Positions 51,632 to 59,966 of a stretch of 64,000 bases of DNA are shown here, piece after piece. The notes under the pieces are model-generated. The model was not told where the DNA came from. It did no database searches and saw only the letters and a program-made list of their open reading frames with translations. The position numbers and the translations under genes were made by a program. This stretch comes from Perlabentimonas sp034003245 (GTDB lineage: Bacteria > Bacteroidota > Bacteroidia > Bacteroidales > Tenuifilaceae), in contig JAVEYY010000021.1 of assembly GCA_034003245.1 (NCBI GenBank), forward strand, positions 1-64,000, given 5' to 3'. Position 1 is the stretch's first letter; each line of letters starts with the position of its first letter.

Positions 51632-52544
51632 TTGGGTCAATAATTTCCGATTTTACCGATGAGTACCCTGTCAGTATCCCGTAGCCATTCTGCACGTTGC
51701 TATAGAGATTATAACTACCCGTTACTCCAACCGATAGTAGTGGCTCGCTGGTTGCCACCTCGTACAGGTACTGCTGCTTTATAAACTTGTAGTAGCTATG
51801 GCAAATGGTACGCAGCTCAACCTGTACTGGGAAAAGATTGGTTACCCAACCAGCATTATTATGGTTTGAGGCGCTGCCCGTTGAGTAATTAATGGTCATG
51901 GTGTAGGTGCTACCCTCAATTAGCTCGTTGCTAAACACGGCCATGGGCAAGCCCTCGTTAAGCAGAACAGGGTCAACAATGTAGAATGGATCAGCACTAC
52001 CTTTATAATTTTCGCCATTAAAAAGCCTAATAACCACCTCGTAGTAAACGGTTGTATCGGGTAAATTATCGAAAGTTACCTTAACGGCAGGATAGGTTAA
52101 CCCCTCCTCATCGACCCCAGCCATATTAATATGTTCAAATTCTACTATGTTCTGATGCTTGGGAATAACCGTAGAGCATGTGGCTGTTGGGTAGCCGGGT
52201 ATAGTAACCTCGCAGCGGTACTCGCTATCCTCCTGCGCAACGAGCTCCGATTGGTAAAGCCCATCGCCAATGTATTCAAGCGTTTCGGCATACTCGTTGT
52301 TAACGTATAGCAGCACTTCAGCGTTATCTACAGCGGGGGTGGGCTCGGCAGTAAATTTTACTGCAGTTGAAACCATTATGGAAACATGGCTTCCACTCTT
52401 AATAACGCCATTAACAACGGGCTTTTGCTCAAATTCGGGTGGGTTCCAGTCGAGCTTTTTGTGGCAGCTATTGAAAAGAAACACAAAAACCAAGGAAAAC
52501 CCTACAACACCTCGTATTCCCTTGTTATCAAAACTTATAAGCAT
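51606..52544 (-). CDS. DUF4249 lipoprotein (uptake module 2)
   Basis: 312 residues. Lipobox LFNSC after a hydrophobic core, then KPVVNGVIKSGSHVSIMVS and VDNAEVLLYVNNEYAETLEYIGDGLY, aligned by eye with the module 1 lipoprotein. The shared late motif YYKFIKQQYLYEVA corresponds to YYSYKKQLSLYTDA there. It is likely a surface partner of the receptor whose gene it overlaps. Confidence 0.8.
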   Translation of the reverse strand: MLISFDNKGIRGVVGFSLVFVFLFNSCHKKLDWNPPEFEQKPVVNGVIKSGSHVSIMVSTAVKFTAEPTPAVDNAEVLLYVNNEYAETLEYIGDGLYQSELVAQEDSEYRCEVTIPGYPTATCSTVIPKHQNIVEFEHINMAGVDEEGLTYPAVKVTFDNLPDTTVYYEVVIRLFNGENYKGSADPFYIVDPVLLNEGLPMAVFSNELIEGSTYTMTINYSTGSASNHNNAGWVTNLFPVQVELRTICHSYYKFIKQQYLYEVATSEPLLSVGVTGSYNLYSNVQNGYGILTGYSSVKSEIIDPNGKHCEDF

Positions 52545-52554
52545 ACGTTATATT

Positions 52555-53097
52555 TTAAAACTTAAATGATAAACCGTACCTGAGATTTGTATAGCTACCA
52601 TATCCAAACTCACCATAAACACCAAAATGACGAGTAAAGTAATATGCCGCTCCTGCGTAAACCCCGTAATCGGAGAAGTACTTATGAGGCAGGGGTGAAA
52701 AGTTTTTTCTTTCGGGATTAATACCCCCAAGTTTCCCCGAAACATAAAGGTCAAACCGTACTTTTTTCTCCTTAACAATTAGTGGCAGAATATGAAAATT
52801 AGCATTCAGCCCATAGTTAGTAGCTGCGTAACCTGATATTGTCATACCTGTGGTTGTCCCAATATTTTCTCTTTTTATATCTTGATAGAAACCAAACCCT
52901 GCGTAAACACCAACCTCAATAAAAGGAACTATTTTATAGTTAACCTCACCCCTAAAGTTTGGGAGGTTATTGTGTGTGTCCTCTGGGTTACTAAGGGAAA
53001 AACCCAACTTAGCGTTAATCCTTTTGGGCACGGTATTAACCTGAGCAAAGGTGTTAATTGATATTAGCAACGAGGCTAAAAGCAAAAGTCTTTTCAT
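52555..53097 (-). CDS. Small outer-membrane beta-barrel-like protein (module 2, second)
   Basis: 180 residues. A signal peptide (LLLLASLLISINTFAQ) precedes a barrel-like mature part with YFTRHFGVYGEFGYG and a final LRYGLSFKF. It resembles the products at 53115 and 46924. Two such genes in one module suggest duplication. It is separated from the DUF4249 gene by 10 bases. Confidence 0.72.
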   Translation of the reverse strand: MKRLLLLASLLISINTFAQVNTVPKRINAKLGFSLSNPEDTHNNLPNFRGEVNYKIVPFIEVGVYAGFGFYQDIKRENIGTTTGMTISGYAATNYGLNANFHILPLIVKEKKVRFDLYVSGKLGGINPERKNFSPLPHKYFSDYGVYAGAAYYFTRHFGVYGEFGYGSYTNLRYGLSFKF

Positions 53098-53114
53098 TTG
53101 TTTAATTTTATTTT

Positions 53115-53696
53115 TTAAAACTTTACAACAAACCCATACCTTAAGTTGGGTTCACTATCGGAAAAATTCACCTTTTTACTTACTCCATACTCAACGTAAA
53201 CGCCCCAATTCTTGGCAATAAAATAGTTAACACCACCAAGCAAGCCATAGTCGAACACAGTCCCTTTGTAAAGGCTATTGGCTGGAGCTATCATAGAAAT
53301 CATTCCCAACTTAGCGCCAACATATAAGTCGATGCGCACTCTTCCTTCTCTTATTACAAATGGAAGGATATGAAAATTGGTGTTTAACCCATAAAACAAA
53401 GCATTGGATTTGTAGGGCGAGCTAAATGTGGTGGGTGTGCTTGGACTTAAAGGGCCTTCAATATTTTTAAAATTACTATACCCTAAATACAGACCTGGTT
53501 CAATAAAATTAAAAAGTACGTAGTTCGCTTCAAACCTTACATTTCCAAATGCAATATTGTCGCTAAAATCCCAAAACTTTGGGGTGTTTGAGTGACCTAG
53601 TTTAAGCGACAACCTCTCGTTAAGAGAGGTGTTTTGGGAAAAACCTATCGCTGTAAACGTTAGGAAAAACGTTACCAATAAATTAATCTTACTCAT
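53115..53696 (-). CDS. Small outer-membrane beta-barrel-like protein (module 2, first)
   Basis: 193 residues with a signal peptide (FFLTFTAIGFSQ). KLGHSNTPKFWDFSDNIAFGNVRFEANYV and YGLNTNFHILPFVIREGRVRIDLYVGAKLG are shared in pattern with its paralogues in modules 1 and 2. It is the first gene of module 2, about 220 bases after the G-tract promoter. Confidence 0.72.
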   Translation of the reverse strand: MSKINLLVTFFLTFTAIGFSQNTSLNERLSLKLGHSNTPKFWDFSDNIAFGNVRFEANYVLFNFIEPGLYLGYSNFKNIEGPLSPSTPTTFSSPYKSNALFYGLNTNFHILPFVIREGRVRIDLYVGAKLGMISMIAPANSLYKGTVFDYGLLGGVNYFIAKNWGVYVEYGVSKKVNFSDSEPNLRYGFVVKF

Positions 53697-53921
53697 AATC
53701 TATTTTTAGTTTTACTATTGATATTGAAAAAACCAATGCCGTACAATTAACTTCATATGTCATTTGCCTTTAGAAAATAAGCCATTCTACGTATTTGGCT
53801 ACCACGCATAAGGACACATCAGCCTGCTGGCAAAGACAGGTGAGTAGTTATATAATGAATTCAATAAATGCTTTTGATTGTTTTAGATATTATTTTGTGA
53901 TTAGCAATGTATTCTTGTAAA

Positions 53922-53979
53922 CAAAACTAGCACTTTATACCAATTTTACCCCCCCCGTATTTATGTGTTATAAAACACA
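53922..53979 (-). promoter_or_regulatory. G-tract promoter of uptake module 2
   Basis: On the minus strand: the palindrome TGTGTTTTATAACACA (53979-53964), 7 nt, eight G (53956-53949), exactly 19 nt, then the -7 box TAGTTTTG (53929-53922). The spacer and downstream sequence differ from the other two copies, so the shared layout is not simply a result of recent duplication. Confidence 0.7.
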
Positions 53980-54074
53980 CCAAATACCACAAAAAGAATG
54001 AACACGCAACAGAAAAACACCTCACTATGGCAAAGGATTACAGCTGATGGTTTGCAGCGGGTTGATGAGAGAAA

Positions 54075-54107
54075 AATCCTGACAGGTTTTAGAAACCTGT
54101 CAGGATT
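54075..54107. repeat. Perfect 15-bp inverted repeat, REP-like
   Basis: The arms AATCCTGACAGGTTT and AAACCTGTCAGGATT are separated by tag. This sequence type recurs between genes in many Bacteroidota genomes. It stands in the 712-base gap between modules 2 and 3, which otherwise holds only the promoter, further palindromes and no gene. Confidence 0.8.
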
Positions 54108-54234
54108 GGCATGCTGCAGCCTCCGGTTAGTAACACTTGCTAATGATAGACCAGTTCTGGTGCAACCTACCTTTGACAGGTAAACCTGAGCCGAACGTGG
54201 AGTAGCAAGAACTTTACCGAGCAGATGAATATCA

Positions 54235-54285
54235 GGGCTAAAGCCCATTTTACTACAGGTTTTTCCCCTGCCCTAAAGGACAGGG
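54235..54285. repeat. Two further short palindromes
   Basis: GGGCT-aa-AGCCC at 54235-54246 and CCCTG...CAGGG at 54266-54285 (around ccctaaagga). Together with the repeat at 54075 they look like a small cluster of REP-type elements. Confidence 0.55.
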
Positions 54286-54360
54286 TTATTGGCAGCCACT
54301 GCCTATTTACAATTTCAGATTCCTAGTTGGGTTAAGGGCTGTACCTCTGCAGAACGAAAC

Positions 54361-54393
54361 AGTCCGTGTGCGACTTTAAGTTGCGCCCGGACT
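54361..54393 (-). terminator. Hairpin after the module 3 receptor
   Basis: Two 14-base arms beginning AGTCCG and ending CGGACT pair with a few wobble positions around the loop tttaa. There is no strong T tract on the minus strand, so its role as terminator is tentative. Confidence 0.4.
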
Positions 54394-54408
54394 TATGCTC
54401 AAACCAAC

Positions 54409-56733
54409 CTAAAACTTAAAAGTATAGCTAATTGAGGGCATAATTGGGAAAAGGCTAAAACGATATAACTTGGGTGTATCGTTGTGATATCGTGTAAAAT
54501 AAAAATAGGGGTTCTTCCTATTGTAAATATTAATGATGCTAAAATCCCAGACGCCAACCCAACCCTTATGGTATTTGGTATGTGATATTCCTATATCGGC
54601 TCGATGGTATGAACGATCGCGATAGTTGTTAACGCCATCGTAAATAAAAACAAAGTTACCCTCGTTATCTTTATACTGCTCAGACGGCAAGCTGTAGGGC
54701 AAACCCGTACCAAAAACCCAGGTAAAGGTAAGGCTTAATCTCTCGTTAAGCTGCTGGTTGTATAGCAACGACAAATTTACCAACCTATCGTACCTAAATG
54801 GGAATTCATTGCCGCTGTTAATATCTTTAAACTGTCTACCGGCTTTGGAAACCCCAATGCTTACCCAACCCGTTGATGAGCCTTTTAGCTTTTGCAACAT
54901 CAGCTCAACACCCATTGCACTCCCCTTACCATTGGTGGCTAGTACTTTGGCAAGGTCGTTCCCCAAAACGTACGACACCCCCTCCTTTAGGTCGGCTAAA
55001 TTGGAGAGTTTTTTATGGTAAGCCTCTAGGGTTACTTCGTAAAACCCATCGTAAGCCACATGGTTAAGTCCTAACGACCAAATTTTGCTTGCAGAGGGTG
55101 GTGCAAATGCTCCAGCAGGTATCCGATAATCTGTTGGCATACCTGCGCTATTGTTTGAGACCAAATGGAAGTGCTGATGCATAACGGAGTACGACCCCTT
55201 TAAAGAGGTGTTGCTAGTAATTTTTCTGGACACAAGTATCCGAGGCTCAATAAAATTGAATACCTCATCGGTATAGATAAGCTTTTGCGCACGCACCCCA
55301 ATATTTAAACCAAATCCGTAGTAGTTGCTAAGTATAAACTCACCGTACGCACTTGGGCTTAAGGCGCTACCAGAGGTGTAGCCTGTAGCAGCTGGCGCAA
55401 CCTCACTAGCACCATCGGCCACCTGCTTTATGGTAGTTTGCCCAGGGTTATACCGATGCGAAACAAGGGCGCAACCCAAAAGTATGGTAACCTTATTGCT
55501 GACTCTGTAATTGTAATTTATGTTCAAAAAATCATCCCTAACGTTCGATTTAAAAGATGATTCTACTTCATAGTTCCCAAGGGTTTTAACATCGATATTA
55601 GACAGCTCTGAGTACGTGTACGCGGTTGTGCCAACCGTAATGTTCAAGTAGTTTCGGCTGTTAACAATACGATTAAACCTTAACGCTGCTCCCAAATTAC
55701 CCCACTGGTTGGTAAGCGATGAGCTTACCGATTCATCGTCCTTGGTTTTCACACCCAGCTTATCGTTGCCATTATAAAAGCTAAAGTATAGGCGGCTCTT
55801 TTCGGAAATGTGAGTATTTAGTTTTACGTTCATATCGTACATGCTATAGTTCTCATCAACCTTAAAAATCCAACGTAAAAAGGGAATGGTATTTTTCCGA
55901 AGCGATACCAAATAGCCTGCCCTGCCTTTAACAATTGGGCCATGAGCTAAAACTTTAGATGTAAGCATTCCCAAGGTAATGCTTTGCCTGTGCTCAGCCA
56001 TATCGCCATCGAGAGTATGCACATCAACAACTGCCGATAGCCGCCCTCCGTAGCGAGCGGGGAAAGCACCAACGTAAAATGTTGCATCCTTTACAATATC
56101 GGAATTAAAGGTAGAGGTAAAACCACCAAGGTGCGTTACGTGGTACAGGGGCAACTCATCTAAAAGGAATAGGTTTTGGTCATGGCTGCCTCCCCTAACG
56201 TACAAATTACTGTTGCCATCGCCTGCAAGTTGCGTTGCAGGTGCAAGCTGATAGTATAGCAGCATATCCTTTTCACCGGCAAAAGATGGCAACCCTGCTA
56301 GCTGCCTTGGATTAAGCCTAAATACAGACATCTCTGGCTTTAGCGCGCTCTTTTTGGAGAAAACCTTAACCTCTCCTATTGAATGGGCCGATGAGGTTAG
56401 CTGAATATTGGCAACCTGCTCTTTATGCGGTAAGGTAACTTGCAAAGGAGAATACCCTATGTGCGAGAAATAAACATCAACAGAATCCATTCCTTGGGAA
56501 AGCCATAACGTGAAATGGCCATAGGCATTAGTTGTTGTGCCTTGCCCCGTTTTGATGTTTACCACTGAGGCTCCTACAAGCACCTCTTTACTATGAGCAT
56601 CAATTACGGTACCCGATACAGAAACATTTCTGCTCTGGCTTAAGCCCGTAATTGGTTTTACAACTGCCGATAAAAGAACAATCACAACAATTAACCCTGA
56701 TATTATTGAAGCATTGATGCTAAGTAGTTTCAT
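54409..56733 (-). CDS. TonB-dependent receptor (uptake module 3)
   Basis: 774 residues from the ATG at 56733; the upstream TTG at 56763 would run into the preceding gene. Signal region, carboxypeptidase-regulatory-like domain (with VSGTVIDAHSKEVLVGASVV), plug (with YVRGGSHDQNLFLLDELPLYHVTHLGGF) and barrel ending SYTFKF. It is more distant from the module 1 and 2 receptors than they are from each other. Seven bases separate it from its DUF4249 gene. Confidence 0.9.
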   Translation of the reverse strand: MKLLSINASIISGLIVVIVLLSAVVKPITGLSQSRNVSVSGTVIDAHSKEVLVGASVVNIKTGQGTTTNAYGHFTLWLSQGMDSVDVYFSHIGYSPLQVTLPHKEQVANIQLTSSAHSIGEVKVFSKKSALKPEMSVFRLNPRQLAGLPSFAGEKDMLLYYQLAPATQLAGDGNSNLYVRGGSHDQNLFLLDELPLYHVTHLGGFTSTFNSDIVKDATFYVGAFPARYGGRLSAVVDVHTLDGDMAEHRQSITLGMLTSKVLAHGPIVKGRAGYLVSLRKNTIPFLRWIFKVDENYSMYDMNVKLNTHISEKSRLYFSFYNGNDKLGVKTKDDESVSSSLTNQWGNLGAALRFNRIVNSRNYLNITVGTTAYTYSELSNIDVKTLGNYEVESSFKSNVRDDFLNINYNYRVSNKVTILLGCALVSHRYNPGQTTIKQVADGASEVAPAATGYTSGSALSPSAYGEFILSNYYGFGLNIGVRAQKLIYTDEVFNFIEPRILVSRKITSNTSLKGSYSVMHQHFHLVSNNSAGMPTDYRIPAGAFAPPSASKIWSLGLNHVAYDGFYEVTLEAYHKKLSNLADLKEGVSYVLGNDLAKVLATNGKGSAMGVELMLQKLKGSSTGWVSIGVSKAGRQFKDINSGNEFPFRYDRLVNLSLLYNQQLNERLSLTFTWVFGTGLPYSLPSEQYKDNEGNFVFIYDGVNNYRDRSYHRADIGISHTKYHKGWVGVWDFSIINIYNRKNPYFYFTRYHNDTPKLYRFSLFPIMPSISYTFKF

Positions 56734-56740
56734 AAGATTA

Positions 56741-57688
56741 CTAATCGATAGTTCTAGAGGCAATATGCATTACAGTATCTACCTTTGCATAACCAGCAAA
56801 AATGCCATACCCGCCAACAATATTCGACATAACAGCAACCGGCGGAGCAATGCCATACAAAAAATCGCCCTCAACGGCATACATCTGCGTGTATTTTGAT
56901 GTTTTATAATGAAAATATGCCTTTGAAACGGCACGTAGCTCAACCCTCAGGTAATGCTCGGGGAACTGGTATCCAGTAAGGGGATTCCAGGAACTTGATG
57001 TTTCGTACATAAAATCGACTAGGGCTTCCTGCTGATTTTCGTCAAACCTAAAAAGTAAGGTTTCCGGATATCCGCTCCCTATAAGCATTAGGTCGGGGTA
57101 ATAGGTTTCGCGGGTAATTAGCGGGTGGTTCGACTTTAAGGGCGTGGTTGAGCTGTAAAACTCCAAATCATCGTCATCATCCCAAATCTCGGCAAGATAA
57201 AGAGCCACTTCAAAGTATTGACTTTGTGTTACTTCATTTATCGATTTTATGGAAATACTTACCTGGTTATAAAAATCGTTACCAATAGGTTGCACCGAGG
57301 CATCTACTATTAAGGCTGGGTAAGGAATGGTATCGGTAGCAAATGCCTCAACATCTCCAGTAGAATTGTACAGTTCTATCCTGTATATACCACCAGACTC
57401 ATACTCTAATTCGTTTGTTGTAAAAGTGATGTAATCAAAATTATAATTTGGGGTAAGCGCATACTCATACCCGCTAGTCACATTGGTTATACTAGCGTTA
57501 AAATCATCAATTTTGCTAATTGAGGTGGAGTAGGCAGGCTGAGTATGCGTTACGTAAACATATGGATTTTTATGCGATACAGTATATGAGCTAATTACAA
57601 TACTGGGTTTATGCAATACAGATTCAACTTCAACAAGCTCTTCGCATCCCACAAAAATTAGCAGCATACACAATAGTAGAATTCTCAT
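56741..57688 (-). CDS. DUF4249 lipoprotein (uptake module 3)
   Basis: 315 residues from the ATG at 57688 (MRILLLCMLLIFVGCEE), chosen because it places the lipobox FVGC correctly; the longer start adds seven residues. KPSIVISSYTVSHKNPYVYVTHTQ and the late YFHYKTSKYTQMYAVEGDFLYG fit the DUF4249 pattern. It is likely the surface lipoprotein partner of the following receptor. Confidence 0.75.
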   Translation of the reverse strand: MRILLLCMLLIFVGCEELVEVESVLHKPSIVISSYTVSHKNPYVYVTHTQPAYSTSISKIDDFNASITNVTSGYEYALTPNYNFDYITFTTNELEYESGGIYRIELYNSTGDVEAFATDTIPYPALIVDASVQPIGNDFYNQVSISIKSINEVTQSQYFEVALYLAEIWDDDDDLEFYSSTTPLKSNHPLITRETYYPDLMLIGSGYPETLLFRFDENQQEALVDFMYETSSSWNPLTGYQFPEHYLRVELRAVSKAYFHYKTSKYTQMYAVEGDFLYGIAPPVAVMSNIVGGYGIFAGYAKVDTVMHIASRTID

Positions 57689-57775
57689 TTTAATCGGACT
57701 ACAACACACCTAGGATTATACTTTTACTAACGATGAGGAAAGGTACTTTAGTGTACCCTTCCTCAACACTAAGGG

Positions 57776-58537
57776 TTACCAAACAATTGGATTATTGCTC
57801 TCCCTAATTTCAAAATTTGAATAGGTATTGGTGTATAACATAACTCCAAGTCTGTAATATCCAGCTGCACATAGAGGATGCTCCATCTCCCATTCAAAGT
57901 TAATGTGACCTTGTTGCCAATTCCACTTTTCATCACAGTGCCATCTGCACAACCAACATTTTGTATAACCCCATTTAAAGATAAAACCTGATGGATCGTT
58001 GTCAACTGGAAAATATTTCAAGCCAAGGTATTTGCGTTTTATTTTTGCTTTGTATCCAATGAAATACTGGTCTGGTGGCCATGGGTCTAGACTTTTTGCT
58101 GTAATTTCAGCCTTAAATGAAACCACAAATTCTTCTGATTCGTATTCCTCAGGCATACTTAAAATTTCAATGAAAACTTGAGGCAAATTATCAGTTATAT
58201 AAACATTTTCATTAAATTGATTATTGGCTGTTGGGATAGAAACAACAGATGAAAACTCACCTTTATCCTTTAATGGTGTTAAACTAAGCGAAAAAGCATT
58301 TGTAAACCCATATAGGGAGACAGAGTCGCTAGATGACAATAGAAAACTAACCTTGTTCTTTTTATCATTTAATGAAACATCAACTGTATCGGTAAAGATA
58401 AAACATTCATCCTCGATATTGTTAGCAGAGGTAACATAACTGGGTTTGATACCACTCTTTTGGCATGAAGATGAAATCAGCAGCAAAATAAGAATACATA
58501 ATAAACTTACACTTGCACAACTTTTAATTTTAATCAT
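57776..58537 (-). CDS. Lipoprotein of unknown function (module 3)
   Basis: 253 residues from the ATG at 58537. A longer frame to 58624 would reach into the 1.3-kb repeat and bury the signal sequence. The lipobox is LISSSC. The mature part is beta-rich and ends in an unusual patch with KWGYTKCWLCRWHCDEKWNWQQGH, containing three cysteines and several tryptophans that could bind a metal. I cannot place it in a family. It occupies the position taken by the small barrel proteins in modules 1 and 2. Confidence 0.75.
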   Translation of the reverse strand: MIKIKSCASVSLLCILILLLISSSCQKSGIKPSYVTSANNIEDECFIFTDTVDVSLNDKKNKVSFLLSSSDSVSLYGFTNAFSLSLTPLKDKGEFSSVVSIPTANNQFNENVYITDNLPQVFIEILSMPEEYESEEFVVSFKAEITAKSLDPWPPDQYFIGYKAKIKRKYLGLKYFPVDNDPSGFIFKWGYTKCWLCRWHCDEKWNWQQGHINFEWEMEHPLCAAGYYRLGVMLYTNTYSNFEIRESNNPIVW

Positions 58538-58578
58538 CGTAATAAGTTTTAATTCGACTTTAATTAGTTGAGTTGGCC

Positions 58579-58653
58579 TCACCTCCCAGAGTGATTTAGC
58601 AGTTGTTCTATGGGGGTGGGGCATTTTTTTAGCCAGTTTTTATAAGGGTTCAT
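58579..58653 (-). CDS. Leader ORF in module 3 (24 residues)
   Basis: Second copy of the leader ORF, beginning MNPYKNWLKK and ending NHSGR. The strong Shine-Dalgarno sequence AAGGAGGGAGG is preserved. Compared with the other copy, two residues differ (LK for PQ) and one codon change is silent. The lipoprotein start is 42 bases after its stop codon. Confidence 0.45.
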   Translation of the reverse strand: MNPYKNWLKKCPTPIEQLLNHSGR

Positions 58654-58845
58654 TTGACCTCCCTCCTTAATTTGTTACAGGACTAAGGTTATCCCTGTAT
58701 CAAGTAGTTTACCCTATAATTTCGGGGCGGTATCAACTCCGTCATTTGGTCAATTGCCTTGCAACAACCTATGATTATGCATTATAATATTTTTTCCTTA
58801 TATGTAAATATATATTAGGTGTATTTTTACACGTGTAAATGTAGA

Positions 58846-58899
58846 CAAACATAATATTTACAAGTGACATTACCCCCCCAGAGATTATGTTATATAACA
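58846..58899 (-). promoter_or_regulatory. G-tract promoter of uptake module 3
   Basis: On the minus strand: the palindrome TGTTATATAACA (58899-58888), 8 nt, seven G (58879-58873), exactly 19 nt, -7 box TATGTTTG (58853-58846). It is the same as the module 1 promoter except that the G-tract is two bases shorter. Confidence 0.7.
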
Positions 58900-58979
58900 C
58901 ATCTCGCTTTCAGAGGGAGAGTCTCCCCTCAAAGCACATAAACGATCTAGAAAGGATTGGTAATTAGATGGCTTAGGGT

Positions 58980-59891
58980 CTATAACCCCCGCTTACGAAT
59001 ATTCCAATTTAGGATTACTAGCGATAGTCCCACCAAAACCATGCCCAGTATGGCAATTAGCGTGGGGTGCTCGTTGGGTAAAATTAGCCAGCTTAGCACG
59101 GCACCAAGCACGGGAATTATAAATTTCCACATGTTAAGGGTTGATAGTTTTACACCTGGACGCTTTAATAATGTGTACCAAATTGATATGGCTGCAGCCG
59201 ACAGGAAGCTAAGCCAGCCCAACGATAACCAGTATTCTAGAGGGAATGGCCCTGAATGAAAGTTTTCGGTTATCACACCTAAAACAAAAAGCATGGCTCC
59301 GCCAAAAATCATGGAGAACGAGCTGAGCACCAGCGGCGGAATATGGCGATTGTCGTTAGCAACCAGCATATTCCCAAAACCAGCCAATAAATTATTGGCA
59401 ATCAGGATTAGAATACCTATGCTTACCATGGTTCCAACAGCGCCCATCTGCTTTCGTCCAAGGCTAATTATTGTAATACCCAGCAATCCCACAAGAATAC
59501 TTGCAATCTTGCGGCGGTTAAGCATGTCGCCAGGCATAAAGAAATGGGCAACAATGGCTATGAAAAGTGGCCCAGAACCAATAATCATAGCGCCCAGCGC
59601 ACCGGGAACCATATCTACTCCTCTGTAAAAAAGAGCATACTGCAGAAAGGTTTGCACAAAACCCACAAGCAATATCTTAGAAATGTTTTGCTTGGCAACC
59701 ATAAGTTTTGCACGTAAATCGGGAATAAAGGGAATAATAAGTAGTCCCGACAGGAAAAAACGAATACCCGCAAACTGAAAGGGTGAGGTGTATTTTAGGC
59801 CAATCTTAATGCCCACAAATGCGGTTGACCAAAGTATGCAAGCAACAATGGCGAGGAAAATGGTTGAGCTAAGAAATGTTTTAATTTTCAA
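58980..59891 (-). CDS. EamA-family transporter, copy B
   Basis: 303 residues with ten predicted membrane helices in two EamA repeats, the full family length. The start is a TTG (product MKIKTFLSST), because no ATG lies in frame upstream. ILWSTAFVGIKIGLKY in the first helix and FAGIRFFLSGLLIIPF in the second are typical. This family exports metabolites or amino acids; its substrate cannot be predicted. It is the first minus-strand gene of the duplicated region, 75 bases after the dus gene. Confidence 0.85.
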   Translation of the reverse strand: MKIKTFLSSTIFLAIVACILWSTAFVGIKIGLKYTSPFQFAGIRFFLSGLLIIPFIPDLRAKLMVAKQNISKILLVGFVQTFLQYALFYRGVDMVPGALGAMIIGSGPLFIAIVAHFFMPGDMLNRRKIASILVGLLGITIISLGRKQMGAVGTMVSIGILILIANNLLAGFGNMLVANDNRHIPPLVLSSFSMIFGGAMLFVLGVITENFHSGPFPLEYWLSLGWLSFLSAAAISIWYTLLKRPGVKLSTLNMWKFIIPVLGAVLSWLILPNEHPTLIAILGMVLVGLSLVILNWNIRKRGL

Positions 59892-59966
59892 AACTTGGAA
59901 GTAATTTTGCTTGAAGTAATTTTTTAGAAAATTGACAAATCATACTTAAGAAAGATTACCCTCTGT

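Larger units (their letters stand above)
58572..59888. repeat. 1.3-kb direct repeat, copy B
   Basis: Second copy of 47711-49025, same orientation, 10.86 kb away. It includes a leader ORF, a G-tract promoter and the intact EamA gene. Confidence 0.92.

Noticed and set aside
53696..53780. 24-codon frame upstream of the module 2 barrel gene, proposed as a third leader peptide
   Set aside because: It has no Shine-Dalgarno site and no similarity to the two conserved leader ORFs; equal length looks accidental.
53998..54248. Overlapping short frames on both strands around the REP-like palindrome
   Set aside because: They run through the inverted repeat and have no start signal or recognisable product.
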